Counted from the first letter of the stretch, positions 24,436 to 33,054 are shown. The stretch: DNA of 35,724 bases from Alcaligenaceae bacterium (GCA_947378965.1 CANCMG010000042.1:1-35724); one strand, 5' to 3'. Made by a program: numbers and translations. The notes: a model not told the origin generated them from the letters alone.

Positions 24436-25023
24436 ATGCAGCCATTCACGTCTCTGGATGAGGTCGCAGTGCCGCTTCTTGAGGCTAATATCAATACTGA
24501 TCAATTGCTTCCTTCGCGATATCTGCGCAAACAACGGGCCGAAGGATTTGGGCAGTATTTGTTTCGCGACTTGCGTTACCGAGATGCTGAACAAGAGCGC
24601 GCAGACTTTGTTCTGAATCAGGCCCCTTACCGTGCAGCAAAAATTATTGTAGCGAGTACAAATTTTGGCTGCGGATCTTCGCGTGAAATGGCCGTGTGGG
24701 CCATAGCCGACTACGGAATCCGTGTGCTGATATCTTCACGGTTTGCTGATATTTTTTATAACAATTGCTTTAAAAATGGACTGTTGCCAATTGTTCTCCC
24801 AACCGAAGCAATTGAGGCACTACAAAAGTTTTTATTGCAAAGTCCGGGTAGGACGTTACACGTTGATCTGAATGCGCAACAGGTAAAAAGTAAAGATGGG
24901 CAATGTTACAACTTTGAAATTCATCCCTTCAATAAGAAATGTCTGCTGCAGGGTGTTGATGCAATTGATTACACGCTGCAGTTAGTCGACAAAATTGAAG
25001 CTTACGAACGACGTACCCGATGA
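24436..25023 (+). CDS. leuD: 3-isopropylmalate dehydratase-like small subunit
   Basis: This is the small subunit (195 residues) that carries the swivelling domain and substrate-recognition loop. The loop region SRYLRKQRAEGFGQYLF is present near residue 27, and the key motif reads NFGCGSSREMAVWAIADYG near residue 76. The His-Ala-Pro of classic LeuD (SSREHAPWAL) is Met-Ala-Val here, a change next to the active-site Ser. SSRFADIFYNNCFKNGLLPI is conserved. The change and the operon context suggest a paralogue with another substrate. Its stop overlaps the start of the binding-protein gene by ATGA. Confidence 0.87.
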   Translation: MQPFTSLDEVAVPLLEANINTDQLLPSRYLRKQRAEGFGQYLFRDLRYRDAEQERADFVLNQAPYRAAKIIVASTNFGCGSSREMAVWAIADYGIRVLISSRFADIFYNNCFKNGLLPIVLPTEAIEALQKFLLQSPGRTLHVDLNAQQVKSKDGQCYNFEIHPFNKKCLLQGVDAIDYTLQLVDKIEAYERRTR

Positions 25024-26060
25024 TCGGAGCGATCTTGAAAAAAATACTTGGCTTGGGATTAATGTTTGTACTGACGACTTGTTGGTCTGCACCTGACTCC
25101 CGTCCTGAAAAAGTTGATGTCGCGATTGCGACATCACCCTCTGTCATCTCGTACTATCCTTTCGAGATCGCGATGGCCAAGGGTTACTTTAAGGACGAGG
25201 GGTTAAATATTACGCGTAGCATGTTTGCCGGCGGCCCTAAGGCCATGCAGGCACTTTTAGGTGGTAGCGCCGACATCGCTGTCAGTGCCTATGCGAATAC
25301 GCTGAATTTGGCTGCGAAGGGACAGCACTTGCAGGCTTTTTTCCTCATGATTGATTATCCTGCTTACGCCGTTGGACTCACAAAGGCTGGGCAGGCTAAA
25401 TTCAAGGGCTTCGAGAGCTTGCCTGGGCTCAAGGTCGGTGTGACCTCCCCAGGTTCAAGCACTCATATGGTGTTTAATGCGATCGCGCACCGTCATGGGG
25501 TCAATGTTAAATCGTATTCTGTCATCGGGGTCGGGGCCTTGGCAGGTGCTGCCTCGGCAGCACAAACAGGGGCAATCGATGTATTGGTCGGTATCGACCC
25601 AGTCGTCACCATGTTGACAAATAGTGGCGATCTTAAAATTGTGGCAGATTTGCGAACGGGTGCTGGTACTTTCGAGGCACTAGGCAGTCGAACCTACCCT
25701 GAAGGCTCAATGCTCGCCAGCACAGAGTTTGTACAAAAAAATCCCAAAACCATTCAGGCACTAACCAATGCGATGTTAAGAGCTCAATTGTTTTTGCAAA
25801 CGGCTAGCGCTGTTGAGATTGCCGATTCGTTGCCCAAGTCCTATCAAATTGGTGAGCGTGACTTATATCTTCAGGCGATTCAAAATACCCGTACGGTCTA
25901 TTCAAAAAATGGGCGTTATGACCCAGAAGGCATTCAGGCAGTGCTTAAGGTACTGACCGAGTTTGATGCAGAATTGGCTGCGGTACAGAAAAAAATTGAT
26001 GTCAGTGCAACCTATACGAATCGGTTTGTGGATGTCGCACTGGCGGCGCAGAAAAAGTAA
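25020..26060 (+). CDS. NMT1/SsuA/THI5-type periplasmic binding protein, orphan
   Basis: This 346-residue secreted protein has an N-terminal hydrophobic signal (ILGLGLMFVLTTCWSA) with a Cys at about residue 21 in LTTC, which is only a weak lipobox. The mature part shows PFEIAMAKGYFKDEGLNI, LLGGSADIAVSAYA, LPGLKVGVTSPGSSTHMV and GAIDVLVGIDP, typical of sulfonate/nitrate/thiamine-precursor binding proteins. No ABC permease or ATPase gene follows. It is translationally coupled to the leuD-like gene, so it probably delivers the substrate, or a precursor, of the LeuBCD-like pathway using a transporter encoded elsewhere. Confidence 0.88.
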   Translation: MIGAILKKILGLGLMFVLTTCWSAPDSRPEKVDVAIATSPSVISYYPFEIAMAKGYFKDEGLNITRSMFAGGPKAMQALLGGSADIAVSAYANTLNLAAKGQHLQAFFLMIDYPAYAVGLTKAGQAKFKGFESLPGLKVGVTSPGSSTHMVFNAIAHRHGVNVKSYSVIGVGALAGAASAAQTGAIDVLVGIDPVVTMLTNSGDLKIVADLRTGAGTFEALGSRTYPEGSMLASTEFVQKNPKTIQALTNAMLRAQLFLQTASAVEIADSLPKSYQIGERDLYLQAIQNTRTVYSKNGRYDPEGIQAVLKVLTEFDAELAAVQKKIDVSATYTNRFVDVALAAQKK

Positions 26061-26084
26061 GGTAATAGTGGCCGAGCCTTGTGA

Positions 26085-26108
26085 TTGGGCCAGGCATGCC
26101 TCGCCCAA
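26085..26108 (+). terminator. Hairpin after the LeuBCD-like operon
   Basis: TTGGGC...GCCCAA (26085-26090 and 26103-26108) encloses a second stem AGGC/GCCT. It begins 25 bases after the stop of the binding-protein gene. The following bases are T-rich but without a clean T-run, so termination is likely but not certain. The remaining bases to 26269 show a small hairpin at 26167-26180 and nothing else. Confidence 0.45.
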
Positions 26109-26269
26109 GCCGTTTGTTTCTATATTTCTTTCGGTTATAAAGCTGAGGCTAATCAATCGTTGGAGAGACTCTTGCGAGTCGCTATGATTTAGTTCACGGC
26201 TCGCTGAGAGAGCATGTTTTGAGTTGTGGCGGTGTTACTGACTAAGATGAAAACACATTAAAGCTATTT

Positions 26270-27271
26270 ATGGATACAAGAGAAATACTACTTTGGTCTG
26301 GGTTGGTGATCGGCGTGCTGTTTGGGTTGAACGGCCAGTGGTCTGGCTTTTGCTTAAACCGTGCCTTAAAAGAGGGTTGGGATTCAGGGGCAAAACAAAA
26401 GGCACAGTCTTTTGCCCTGGCGCTGGTCGTGTCGATACTCGGTGCCCAAACACTCTCGGCGTTTGAAATTGTCGATTTGAGTACCTCTATTTATCGCGGC
26501 AATGGTGCGTCGTGGTTGTTTGTGATCTTAGGGGGCTTGATGTTTGGGTACGGCATGATGCTGGCCAATGGCTGTGGCGCGCGCGCAGTGGTGTTGCTTG
26601 GCCAGGGCAATCTCAGATCGTTTGTGGTGTTGTTGTGTTTGGGGATTTCAGCCTATATGACTCTAACCGGTTTATTGGCACCTTTACGCTTGACGCTCGC
26701 GCAGGCGACGTCCTTGTCTGCACACGGTCTGTTTGAGTTTGGGATCGTCACACGGTTTGCATTGATTGGCTTGTTGTCAGTCGTGTTGCTCAGTTTTGTG
26801 TTTTGGCGGGGCTCAATTTTTAACAACAAACGCGACTTGGTCAGCGGGGTTGTCGTGGGGGCATTGATTACTGCGGGTTGGTGGGTCACGGGCTGGTTGG
26901 GGGTTGATGAATTTGAACCCGCGCCCAGTGCCTCGTTGACCTTTATCTCTCCGATCGGTGAAACGATTCAATACACCATGATTGCGACAGGGATGCGGCT
27001 AGGGTTCGGTGTCACCGTGATCGTAGGCGTGATACTTGGCTCTTTTGTGGCGGCGAAGTTGTCTAAGACTTTTCGTCTGCAGGGGTTCGCGACACCCACG
27101 GATATGCTGCGATACATGGGTGGGGGCACGCTGATGGGAGTCGGCGGTGCGTTAGCGATGGGCTGTTCGATTGGCCAGGGGTTGACCGGGTTTTCAACCT
27201 TGACCTATGCCTCGATGCTAGCATTTGCAGCGATGATGATTGGGGCGCGACTCGCTCAGCGTCACGCATAA
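26270..27271 (+). CDS. YeeE/YedE-family transporter, TsuA-like (thiosulfate uptake)
   Basis: This 333-residue inner-membrane protein has about nine or ten membrane segments and two pseudo-symmetric halves. Three conserved cysteines line up with those of the thiosulfate transporter TsuA/YeeE: Cys28 in SGFCLNRA, Cys102 in ANGCGAR and Cys299 in MGCSIGQGLTG. These residues are thought to relay thiosulfate through the pore. It is full length, in contrast to the split pair in the BigR locus. No TusA-like gene follows. It stands alone, with a weak ribosome site, convergent with the TRAP operon. Confidence 0.87.
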   Translation: MDTREILLWSGLVIGVLFGLNGQWSGFCLNRALKEGWDSGAKQKAQSFALALVVSILGAQTLSAFEIVDLSTSIYRGNGASWLFVILGGLMFGYGMMLANGCGARAVVLLGQGNLRSFVVLLCLGISAYMTLTGLLAPLRLTLAQATSLSAHGLFEFGIVTRFALIGLLSVVLLSFVFWRGSIFNNKRDLVSGVVVGALITAGWWVTGWLGVDEFEPAPSASLTFISPIGETIQYTMIATGMRLGFGVTVIVGVILGSFVAAKLSKTFRLQGFATPTDMLRYMGGGTLMGVGGALAMGCSIGQGLTGFSTLTYASMLAFAAMMIGARLAQRHA

Positions 27272-27347
27272 CTTGACCGCTGACGTTCATCGTTTGTCAG
27301 GTACTGCGGGTTGAATCTTGCTGTCGCGCTTGGATCCCCTCTGAGGC

Positions 27348-27389
27348 AACCTGAGGCTGTTCGTTCTTTTTCGTAGGTAGCCTTAGGTT
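27348..27389. terminator. Inverted repeat between convergent yeeE-like and dctM genes
   Basis: Arms of 11 bases (27348-27358 and 27379-27389; AACCTGAGGCT with one mismatch) flank a 20-base loop. It lies between two convergent genes, where a terminator is expected. There is no T-run, so this call is tentative. Confidence 0.35.
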
Positions 27390-27418
27390 AGTCGAGCCTT
27401 CTCTGCACTAGTTCAAGG

Positions 27419-28729
27419 CTATTTAGCCATCATCTGCGGCAGCCAAAGAGCAATCTGTGGAAACAGCACGATCACGAAGAGCCCCACCAGCATAACCAAA
27501 ATAAAAGGGGCAGAGCCTGCCATGATGTCGGTCATGGTGACCTCTTTAGGCACGATCCCTTTTAGTACAAAGAGGTTTAAACCGACTGGCGGGGTGATCA
27601 TCCCGATTTCTACCGCGATGGTGACAATGATGCCTAACCACACCGGGTCATAGCCCATCTTGCTTAATACCGGAAACGCTAAGGGCAGGGTGATCACCAT
27701 CATTGAGGCAGGGTCCATCAGGCACCCCAGAATCAACAGCACCACGATATACAGTGTCAGCACAACCCAAGGCTGAAGATTCGCAGTGGTGACGGCCTCA
27801 ATCATGCCATGCGCAATGCCAAGCCTAGACACCACAAAACCAAAGAAGCTGCCAAAAATAATGAGCATCATCAACATGGTCGTGGTCTGTGCCGTCGTGA
27901 GCAAGACTTTGTTTAAGCCTCCGTTGCGCATATCTTTGCGGTGTATGGTTAACAAGAGCGCACCGAGTGCACCAAGTGCGGCAGCCTCTGTTGTCGTGGC
28001 AAGGCCTGTATAGATTGAACCCATCACAATTAAAAACAACAGCATGACGGGCCAGATCCCTTTGAGCGAGGTAAAGCGATCACCCCAAGTCACCAAGACC
28101 TCAATGGGCTTGGCAGTCCCCTCTCGCATACTTTCAATAATGACATAGCCAATCATGAGGGCGGCTAAAAACAGACCGGGGATGATTCCGGCCATGAATA
28201 AAGACCCAATTGAGGTCTCAGTCAAAATCCCGTAAATCACCATGACTACGCTAGGCGGGATTAGGATGCCGAGGGTGCCACCGGCAGCAACCACCCCAAC
28301 CGCCATGCGTTTTGAGTAACCGTGTTTGAGCATTTCAGGGATGGAGGCGTAACCGATGGCAGCCGCGGTGGCTGGGCTCGAGCCTGAAATCGCGGCAAAG
28401 GCCGAACAGGCTGCGATGGTGCTGACGGGCAAAGCGCCTGGTACGCGGTTAAACCATTTTGTGGCGGCTAGGTACGCTCGTTCTGCGATATCCGAGTGAG
28501 ACACCACACCAGCCATGAGCACAAACAATGGCGCCACAAGAAATAGATGACTGGTTGAGACGACAAAACTCATGCGCGCCATCTGTATGAGCATGGCAGG
28601 ATTTAAAAATATAAATACCATGATGGTTGCCGTGACACCCATCGCAAAGGCCACTGGCACACCGATCGCCATGAAGACTAAGAGAAAGCTAAAGAGTATG
28701 AGCGTAAGCCCTAACCAACCGAATTCCAT
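27419..28729 (-). CDS. dctM: TRAP transporter large permease subunit (DctM family)
   Basis: This is the large membrane subunit (436 residues, about 12 membrane segments) of a sodium-coupled TRAP importer for organic acids. VPVAFAMGVTATIMVF, SHSDIAERAYLAA, SGSSPATAAAIGYASIPEM and GCLMDPASMMVITLPLAFPV are DctM landmarks. ATG 28729 is chosen because AAGGAG lies six bases upstream; the longer frame from 28750 contains that site. It is the last gene of the operon VOC-dctP-SDR-dctQ-dctM. Confidence 0.93.
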   Translation of the reverse strand: MEFGWLGLTLILFSFLLVFMAIGVPVAFAMGVTATIMVFIFLNPAMLIQMARMSFVVSTSHLFLVAPLFVLMAGVVSHSDIAERAYLAATKWFNRVPGALPVSTIAACSAFAAISGSSPATAAAIGYASIPEMLKHGYSKRMAVGVVAAGGTLGILIPPSVVMVIYGILTETSIGSLFMAGIIPGLFLAALMIGYVIIESMREGTAKPIEVLVTWGDRFTSLKGIWPVMLLFLIVMGSIYTGLATTTEAAALGALGALLLTIHRKDMRNGGLNKVLLTTAQTTTMLMMLIIFGSFFGFVVSRLGIAHGMIEAVTTANLQPWVVLTLYIVVLLILGCLMDPASMMVITLPLAFPVLSKMGYDPVWLGIIVTIAVEIGMITPPVGLNLFVLKGIVPKEVTMTDIMAGSAPFILVMLVGLFVIVLFPQIALWLPQMMAK

Positions 28730-28816
28730 TTTTAGCTCCTTGCTCTGCACAAGCTGTCTAGCATCGTCAGAGGAATGTTTTTATTTTTTGTACGTGAACC
28801 CAAAGCGTGCACGTGG

Positions 28817-29347
28817 TTACCAACTGTCGCGCTGCGCGACCTCGTGCCCATCAATCCAGCGAGCACCGATTAACAAGGCTTGAGTGATCAGCATTAATCC
28901 CGCACCCAGTGGCATCGTCCATTGCACGAAGGCAACGGGCCAAGCCAGCTCGGTTTCATCAATGCGACCGAGTGTGTAACCTTCATGAAAAATTTTCCAG
29001 ACTTGATAAAAAAACAAGCCTAGAAAACTAATTGTGATGAGATCCGCCACTGTTGCAGCCCAACGAGCGACACGCCCAGGAAACCACTCTTTCAACAAAT
29101 CGATACGAACGTGGATGCCTTCTTGCAGTGCGTGACTCGCCGCAAAAAAGACAACTAAGCATAAGAGATACGCTGAGACCGGAAAGGACCACGTGTCGGG
29201 TGTTCCGAGTACATAGCGCGTAAAGACGCCATAACCGGCAATGAGAGTGATTAACAATACTAACCACCCGGCAATAATTGCCAAGCCGTGATTGAGTTTC
29301 CAGACGCCATCTCTGATTGCCGACCAGGTTGGGTGCGATGATTTCAT
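28817..29347 (-). CDS. dctQ: TRAP transporter small permease subunit (DctQ family)
   Basis: A 176-residue membrane protein with four hydrophobic segments. TRYVLGTPDTWSFPVSAYLL and ALQEGIHVRIDLLKEWFP fit the DctQ pattern, in which the first two helices are followed by a short amphipathic region. The start overlaps the SDR stop by four bases, with GGAGG a few bases upstream. About 90 bases separate it from dctM. Confidence 0.88.
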   Translation of the reverse strand: MKSSHPTWSAIRDGVWKLNHGLAIIAGWLVLLITLIAGYGVFTRYVLGTPDTWSFPVSAYLLCLVVFFAASHALQEGIHVRIDLLKEWFPGRVARWAATVADLITISFLGLFFYQVWKIFHEGYTLGRIDETELAWPVAFVQWTMPLGAGLMLITQALLIGARWIDGHEVAQRDSW

Positions 29348-30105
29348 AAGCCTCCAGCGACATCAATGGTGGTGCCCGTTAAGTATTCTGGTGCATCAAG
29401 TAATGCCCAGACGACAACCTCTGCAATTTCTTTGGGGCAGGCCGCACGCCCCATGGGTATGACTTTGGCCATACGATCAATGCGCTCTGGTGCACCTGCA
29501 ATCGCATGCAAATTTGTTGAGACACCTCCGGGTGCCACCCCTGTGACTTGAATCCCTTCTTTAGCGACTTCGCGAGCGAGTCCTAGCGTAAACGTATTTA
29601 ACGCCGCTTTCGAGGCCGCGTAGTCGACCCAGTCGTTGGGGCTACCAGTCCGGGCTGCAATGGACGATACATTCACGATGCGCCCACCGGGCCCGTTGCG
29701 CGCAGTCGAAAGTCTGGCCAAGGCCTCTTTGGCACAAACAATCGGGCCAATCACGTTGACATCAAACGTTTTACGCAAGGTGTCAATGTCGACCGTATCG
29801 ATCCGTCGCCCGGCCATGCCGACGAAGCCGGCGTTATTGACGAGGCCACCGAGTTGCCCTAGTTGTTGATCGGTTTGCTCAAACATACGCTTGACCGACT
29901 CTGGATCGGCAACATCCGCTTGCACCATACAAAAGCGGTGCCCTTGTTGCTTCAGCTCTTGCGCGAGCGCATTAGCTTCGTCGGGTCGAGTCACGTAGTT
30001 GAAACAGACTGGGATGTCACGTGCCGCCAAGAGGCGGACGATTTCGGCGCCAATGCCGCGACTGCCTCCAGTCACAATCACGGCGCGCTTTGTGGGTTGA
30101 GTCAT
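29344..30105 (-). CDS. Short-chain dehydrogenase/reductase (SDR)
   Basis: This 253-residue classical SDR has the cofactor motif TGGSRGIG, NNAG at about residue 92, and the catalytic Ser in NVSSIA with Tyr and Lys in YAASK. The end LTGTTIDVAGG is typical of the 3-oxoacyl/sugar-acid branch. After strand 2 the residue pattern FNYVTRPD suggests NADP(H), though this is weak. It sits between dctP and dctQ, ten bases after the former and overlapping the latter, so it probably oxidises or reduces the imported compound. Confidence 0.92.
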   Translation of the reverse strand: MTQPTKRAVIVTGGSRGIGAEIVRLLAARDIPVCFNYVTRPDEANALAQELKQQGHRFCMVQADVADPESVKRMFEQTDQQLGQLGGLVNNAGFVGMAGRRIDTVDIDTLRKTFDVNVIGPIVCAKEALARLSTARNGPGGRIVNVSSIAARTGSPNDWVDYAASKAALNTFTLGLAREVAKEGIQVTGVAPGGVSTNLHAIAGAPERIDRMAKVIPMGRAACPKEIAEVVVWALLDAPEYLTGTTIDVAGGL

Positions 30106-30115
30106 ATCGATACTC

Positions 30116-31171
30116 TTATGGACACTCAGTGGTATCGCCCAACACGGGGCGTGCCAAGACCTGCGGGCGATAGCGCTTGATCAGTTCAACGATACGTGCG
30201 CCATCTGGGCTAGTTTTGGGTGAAATCTCTTTTTCAAAAACGTCGTTTGCCGCGGCGACGAGGCGGTCAAACTCTTGTTGTTTAGGAACGCAGAATTTTG
30301 CGCCACGATCGGCAAGAGTTTGCATGGTTTGTGCGTAGCCACGGGTGTACTCTTGCGCACCCCATTCCATGGTCTCGGCTCCGACCTTGAGCATGATGGC
30401 GCGATCTGCCTCGGATAGTTTTTTCCAACGATCATTGCTGACATTAATTGAAGCAAACGCAATTGAGTGGTCAACGCGAGTAATGAACTTGGCTGGCTCA
30501 AACAGTTTGAGCGATAGGATGGCGCTGTACACCATGAGTGTGCAGTTCACTGTGCCGAGGTCAAGTGCGGTGTAAAGATCGGATGGTGCAAAGACAACAG
30601 GGCTGCCACCAAAGCGTTTAATGGCTTCGGCTTGCCAGCGACCAGCGGTTCTGATTTTGACGCCTTTATACTGCTCTGGTCCACTCAAGAACCGATCTCG
30701 ACAGGTAATCGGGTCAGGTAGCAGGGCGGGTGGTGCAGAGACCGCGCGTGAGCCGCGCTTTTCATATATGGCATCCACCATGGGCAACACTTCTTTATTG
30801 AAAGCGGTCAGCCCTTTGGCGTCTAACGGAAAGCTAAAGGGGACATCGAGCGCAGCTAAATCAACGACTTCGCCCGAGACATAAGCCGTGAACGGCAGGG
30901 CGGCGTCCACCACGCCATCGCGTAGGGCATCCACCATCTTGTTTCCGACTAAGCTGCCAGACCAGTGAATGCGAAATTTGATACGACCATCGGTCGCTTT
31001 TGTGACGCCTTCTGTCCAGTGCTTGACCATCAATGACGAAAAGTCTGATTCAGGAAACACCGACGCGAAGTCAAGCGTTTGCGCTTGTGCGAAGGTGGTT
31101 GTGGCAAGCAGGCTGACGCCCGCTAGGTGCGCTAGTTTATTGAATACTCGTGCCGTGAGTGAAGGATTCAT
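30116..31171 (-). CDS. dctP: TRAP transporter periplasmic solute-binding subunit (DctP family)
   Basis: This 351-residue precursor has a Sec signal (KLAHLAGVSLLATTTFAQAQ). The mature part has FASVFPESDFSSLMVKHWTEG, MVDALRDGVVDAALPFTAY and GVKIRTAGRWQAEAIKRFGGSPV, whose Arg is the residue that binds a ligand carboxylate in the family. Good ribosome site GGAG lies before ATG 31171. It belongs to the operon with the SDR and DctQM. The ligand is an organic acid, not further defined. Confidence 0.92.
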   Translation of the reverse strand: MNPSLTARVFNKLAHLAGVSLLATTTFAQAQTLDFASVFPESDFSSLMVKHWTEGVTKATDGRIKFRIHWSGSLVGNKMVDALRDGVVDAALPFTAYVSGEVVDLAALDVPFSFPLDAKGLTAFNKEVLPMVDAIYEKRGSRAVSAPPALLPDPITCRDRFLSGPEQYKGVKIRTAGRWQAEAIKRFGGSPVVFAPSDLYTALDLGTVNCTLMVYSAILSLKLFEPAKFITRVDHSIAFASINVSNDRWKKLSEADRAIMLKVGAETMEWGAQEYTRGYAQTMQTLADRGAKFCVPKQQEFDRLVAAANDVFEKEISPKTSPDGARIVELIKRYRPQVLARPVLGDTTECP

Positions 31172-31211
31172 TGCGTTCTCCGTTGGGGCTTGCGACCTGG
31201 TCGCATCGCGG

Positions 31212-31772
31212 TTATGTCAATTGACTGGTGATCAGTTCGATTTTTCTAGAGGGATCTTTGCCATCCCAATTGACAGAAGCTTGCTGCATCAGCGACAGAA
31301 ATTTTAACTGGGTGTCGTTGTATTCGATCAGCTCAAGCATGCCGGGCAGGTCACCCGTCGTGTCAAAGTACGCAAAGCGGATACCGCGCGGCGTTAAGCC
31401 TTCAAACGCCAGCACGTAGCCCATTTTTTTATAACGCGCAACATCCACTTCGTACTGAGTGGTTGCCATACCAAGATGATGAAAACCGTAGCCCTTTTTC
31501 TTAATCACATCCCAATACACAGAGGGCTTGTCGTCAAGCGGCTGAATCACTTCAAAACACATATTGCCCGAGAAGCTTAACGCTAGGCCCATACTCATGT
31601 CGGTCGGCTCGCCACGGTAATAGGCCTCTTTGAGCGTGTAACCATTTGAATAGAACCAAGGGCCAATATTAAATTTTTGACTAAATTCAGAAATCGATTT
31701 TTGCAAGTCTTCAACGACGTAGGCAACCTGCACAATGCCGCCTAAGGGTTGGCCAAAAATATTTTCAATCAC
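31212..31772 (-). CDS. VOC-superfamily protein (glyoxalase/epimerase-like)
   Basis: This 186-residue protein has two beta-alpha-beta-beta-beta modules of the vicinal-oxygen-chelate fold. Likely metal ligands are Gln15 (IVQVAYVVEDL), Glu in CFEVIQPL, His in GFHHLGMAT and Glu in MLELIEYND. That Gln-Glu-His-Glu set equals that of human glyoxalase I; most epimerases have His first. The start is GTG 31772, with AGGAG six bases upstream; the frame can be extended to ATG 31817, which has no ribosome site. It leads the TRAP operon, about 40 bases upstream of dctP. The reaction (isomerase, epimerase or dioxygenase) is unknown. Confidence 0.83.
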   Translation of the reverse strand: MIENIFGQPLGGIVQVAYVVEDLQKSISEFSQKFNIGPWFYSNGYTLKEAYYRGEPTDMSMGLALSFSGNMCFEVIQPLDDKPSVYWDVIKKKGYGFHHLGMATTQYEVDVARYKKMGYVLAFEGLTPRGIRFAYFDTTGDLPGMLELIEYNDTQLKFLSLMQQASVNWDGKDPSRKIELITSQLT

Positions 31773-31778
31773 GTGTGT

Positions 31779-31783
31779 CTCCT
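31779..31783 (-). promoter_or_regulatory. Ribosome binding site supporting the GTG start of the VOC gene
   Basis: AGGAG on the minus strand precedes GTG 31772 by six bases. It lies inside the longer ATG-initiated frame, which therefore is probably not the used start. Confidence 0.7.
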
Positions 31784-31898
31784 GTAGCTGCGCGACAGTG
31801 TTTGTGTCGAGCTGCATTATTTTTAGAATTGATTGCTATCGTTTATAGCAGAGCCTGACACTTTTTGAAATGTTCTCGAAAGCGTGAGGACGACGACG

Positions 31899-31927
31899 TT
31901 GACATTAGAGAAGTCACGCCCTAAGCT
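31899..31927 (+). promoter_or_regulatory. Candidate promoter for the ABC importer operon
   Basis: TTGACA (31899-31904, perfect -35) and TAAGCT (31922-31927, three of six -10 bases) are 17 bases apart, about 75 bases upstream of ATG 32003. The weak -10 suggests an activator, or a chance match. Confidence 0.35.
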
Positions 31928-32002
31928 GCGTGAACAATGAGGCTAGCGTTGGTCTATGACTTTATGCGGCGTTGCAACAATAAAAATTATCGGAGACTCT
32001 CC

Positions 32003-33019
32003 ATGAAACAAACATTGCTTGGCAGCCTGCTGGTCGCTTGTGCGCTACAAGGCGTGACTCCCGCTGCTGCCCAAACCAACGAATACGGTAGTCCCGAGTT
32101 AATCAAGGCCGCTACCAAAGAGGGTAAGTTGGTGCTCTACACCACGATGGATAAAGAAAATACCATGCGTGCGATTGGGCTGTTTAACAAGCGTTTTCCT
32201 GGGATTGATGTTCAGGTACTGCGCATGCCGGGTGGCCAGTTGGTCACGCGTGTGCAGGCCGAAATGGCTGCCGGCAAATTAGCTGCTGACATTGTGTCTT
32301 TTTCTGATCAAGCACAAGTCGACAGTGTTCAGGCAGCGTTGGCCGACTATGCACCACCCAACGCTAATGGCTTTCCGGCGCCTAATGCGGCTAAGAAGGC
32401 TTGGCCGCTCACCATGGCGGCTTGGTGTATTGGTTACAACACAGAGCTCGTGAAGAACCCGCCAAAATCGTGGGCTGAGCTCACTGACGCGCAATACAAG
32501 GGCAAGCTAGGCGAGGTCACTATTTTGACGGGTGGCACGGGCTGGATTCGTTCGATGTTTGAACGCGAGACACTAGGCGAGGGTTACTGGGCCGCCTTGG
32601 CAGCAAACAAACCAAAGATCTTTCCAAGTGGTGTGCCGTTAAGCGATGCCTTGCTGCGCGGTGAGGTCTCTGTGGCCGCGATTATCACGAATCAGATTTT
32701 GCCACGCACCAAAGAAGGCGCGCCAATTACCTGTCATTTCGCAAAAGAAGGGATCCCTGTCATTGAACTGCCGATCAGTCTGGTTAAAAATGCTAAGGCG
32801 CCTAATGCCGCAACCTTGTTTATGAACTGGTCCCTTTCAAACGAAGGGCAGTCGATTGTGGTCAATGACTGGAAAATGTTTTCGGCGCTGAGCGGCACGC
32901 CGTCGCCCGAGGGTTTTGATCCCTCAGTGCATAAAATCTGGCGAGCAGACCCCGCTAAAACTGCTGCGAATCGTGAGTCTTGGACCAAAGAGTGGACGCA
33001 GTTATTTAATTGGCGTTAA
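32003..33019 (+). CDS. ABC transporter periplasmic binding protein, family 1 (FbpA/phosphonate-type), substrate unknown
   Basis: This 338-residue precursor has a Sec signal (LLGSLLVACALQGVTPAAAQ). The mature part begins LIKAATKEGKLVLYTTMD, the pattern of the ferric/2-aminoethylphosphonate/thiamine-type binding proteins, with FNKRFPGIDVQVLRMPGG following. Ferric-binding FbpA proteins carry a Tyr-Tyr pair after a Gly-Glu-containing helix; here the equivalent stretch reads LLRGEVSVAAIITNQILP, with no Tyr. The ligand is thus probably not bare ferric iron. ATG 32003 is chosen because GGAG lies seven bases upstream. It leads an operon with a fused permease and an ATPase. Confidence 0.88.
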   Translation: MKQTLLGSLLVACALQGVTPAAAQTNEYGSPELIKAATKEGKLVLYTTMDKENTMRAIGLFNKRFPGIDVQVLRMPGGQLVTRVQAEMAAGKLAADIVSFSDQAQVDSVQAALADYAPPNANGFPAPNAAKKAWPLTMAAWCIGYNTELVKNPPKSWAELTDAQYKGKLGEVTILTGGTGWIRSMFERETLGEGYWAALAANKPKIFPSGVPLSDALLRGEVSVAAIITNQILPRTKEGAPITCHFAKEGIPVIELPISLVKNAKAPNAATLFMNWSLSNEGQSIVVNDWKMFSALSGTPSPEGFDPSVHKIWRADPAKTAANRESWTKEWTQLFNWR

Positions 33020-33054
33020 TTTGACCTCTGTGCATTTATCAAGCTCACTTTTTC

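Noticed and set aside
21930-25023. Assigning the operon to leucine biosynthesis without reservation
   Set aside because: Gene order B-C-D, no leuA, altered LeuD motif and a coupled receptor gene argue for a paralogous function, so gene symbols denote families only.
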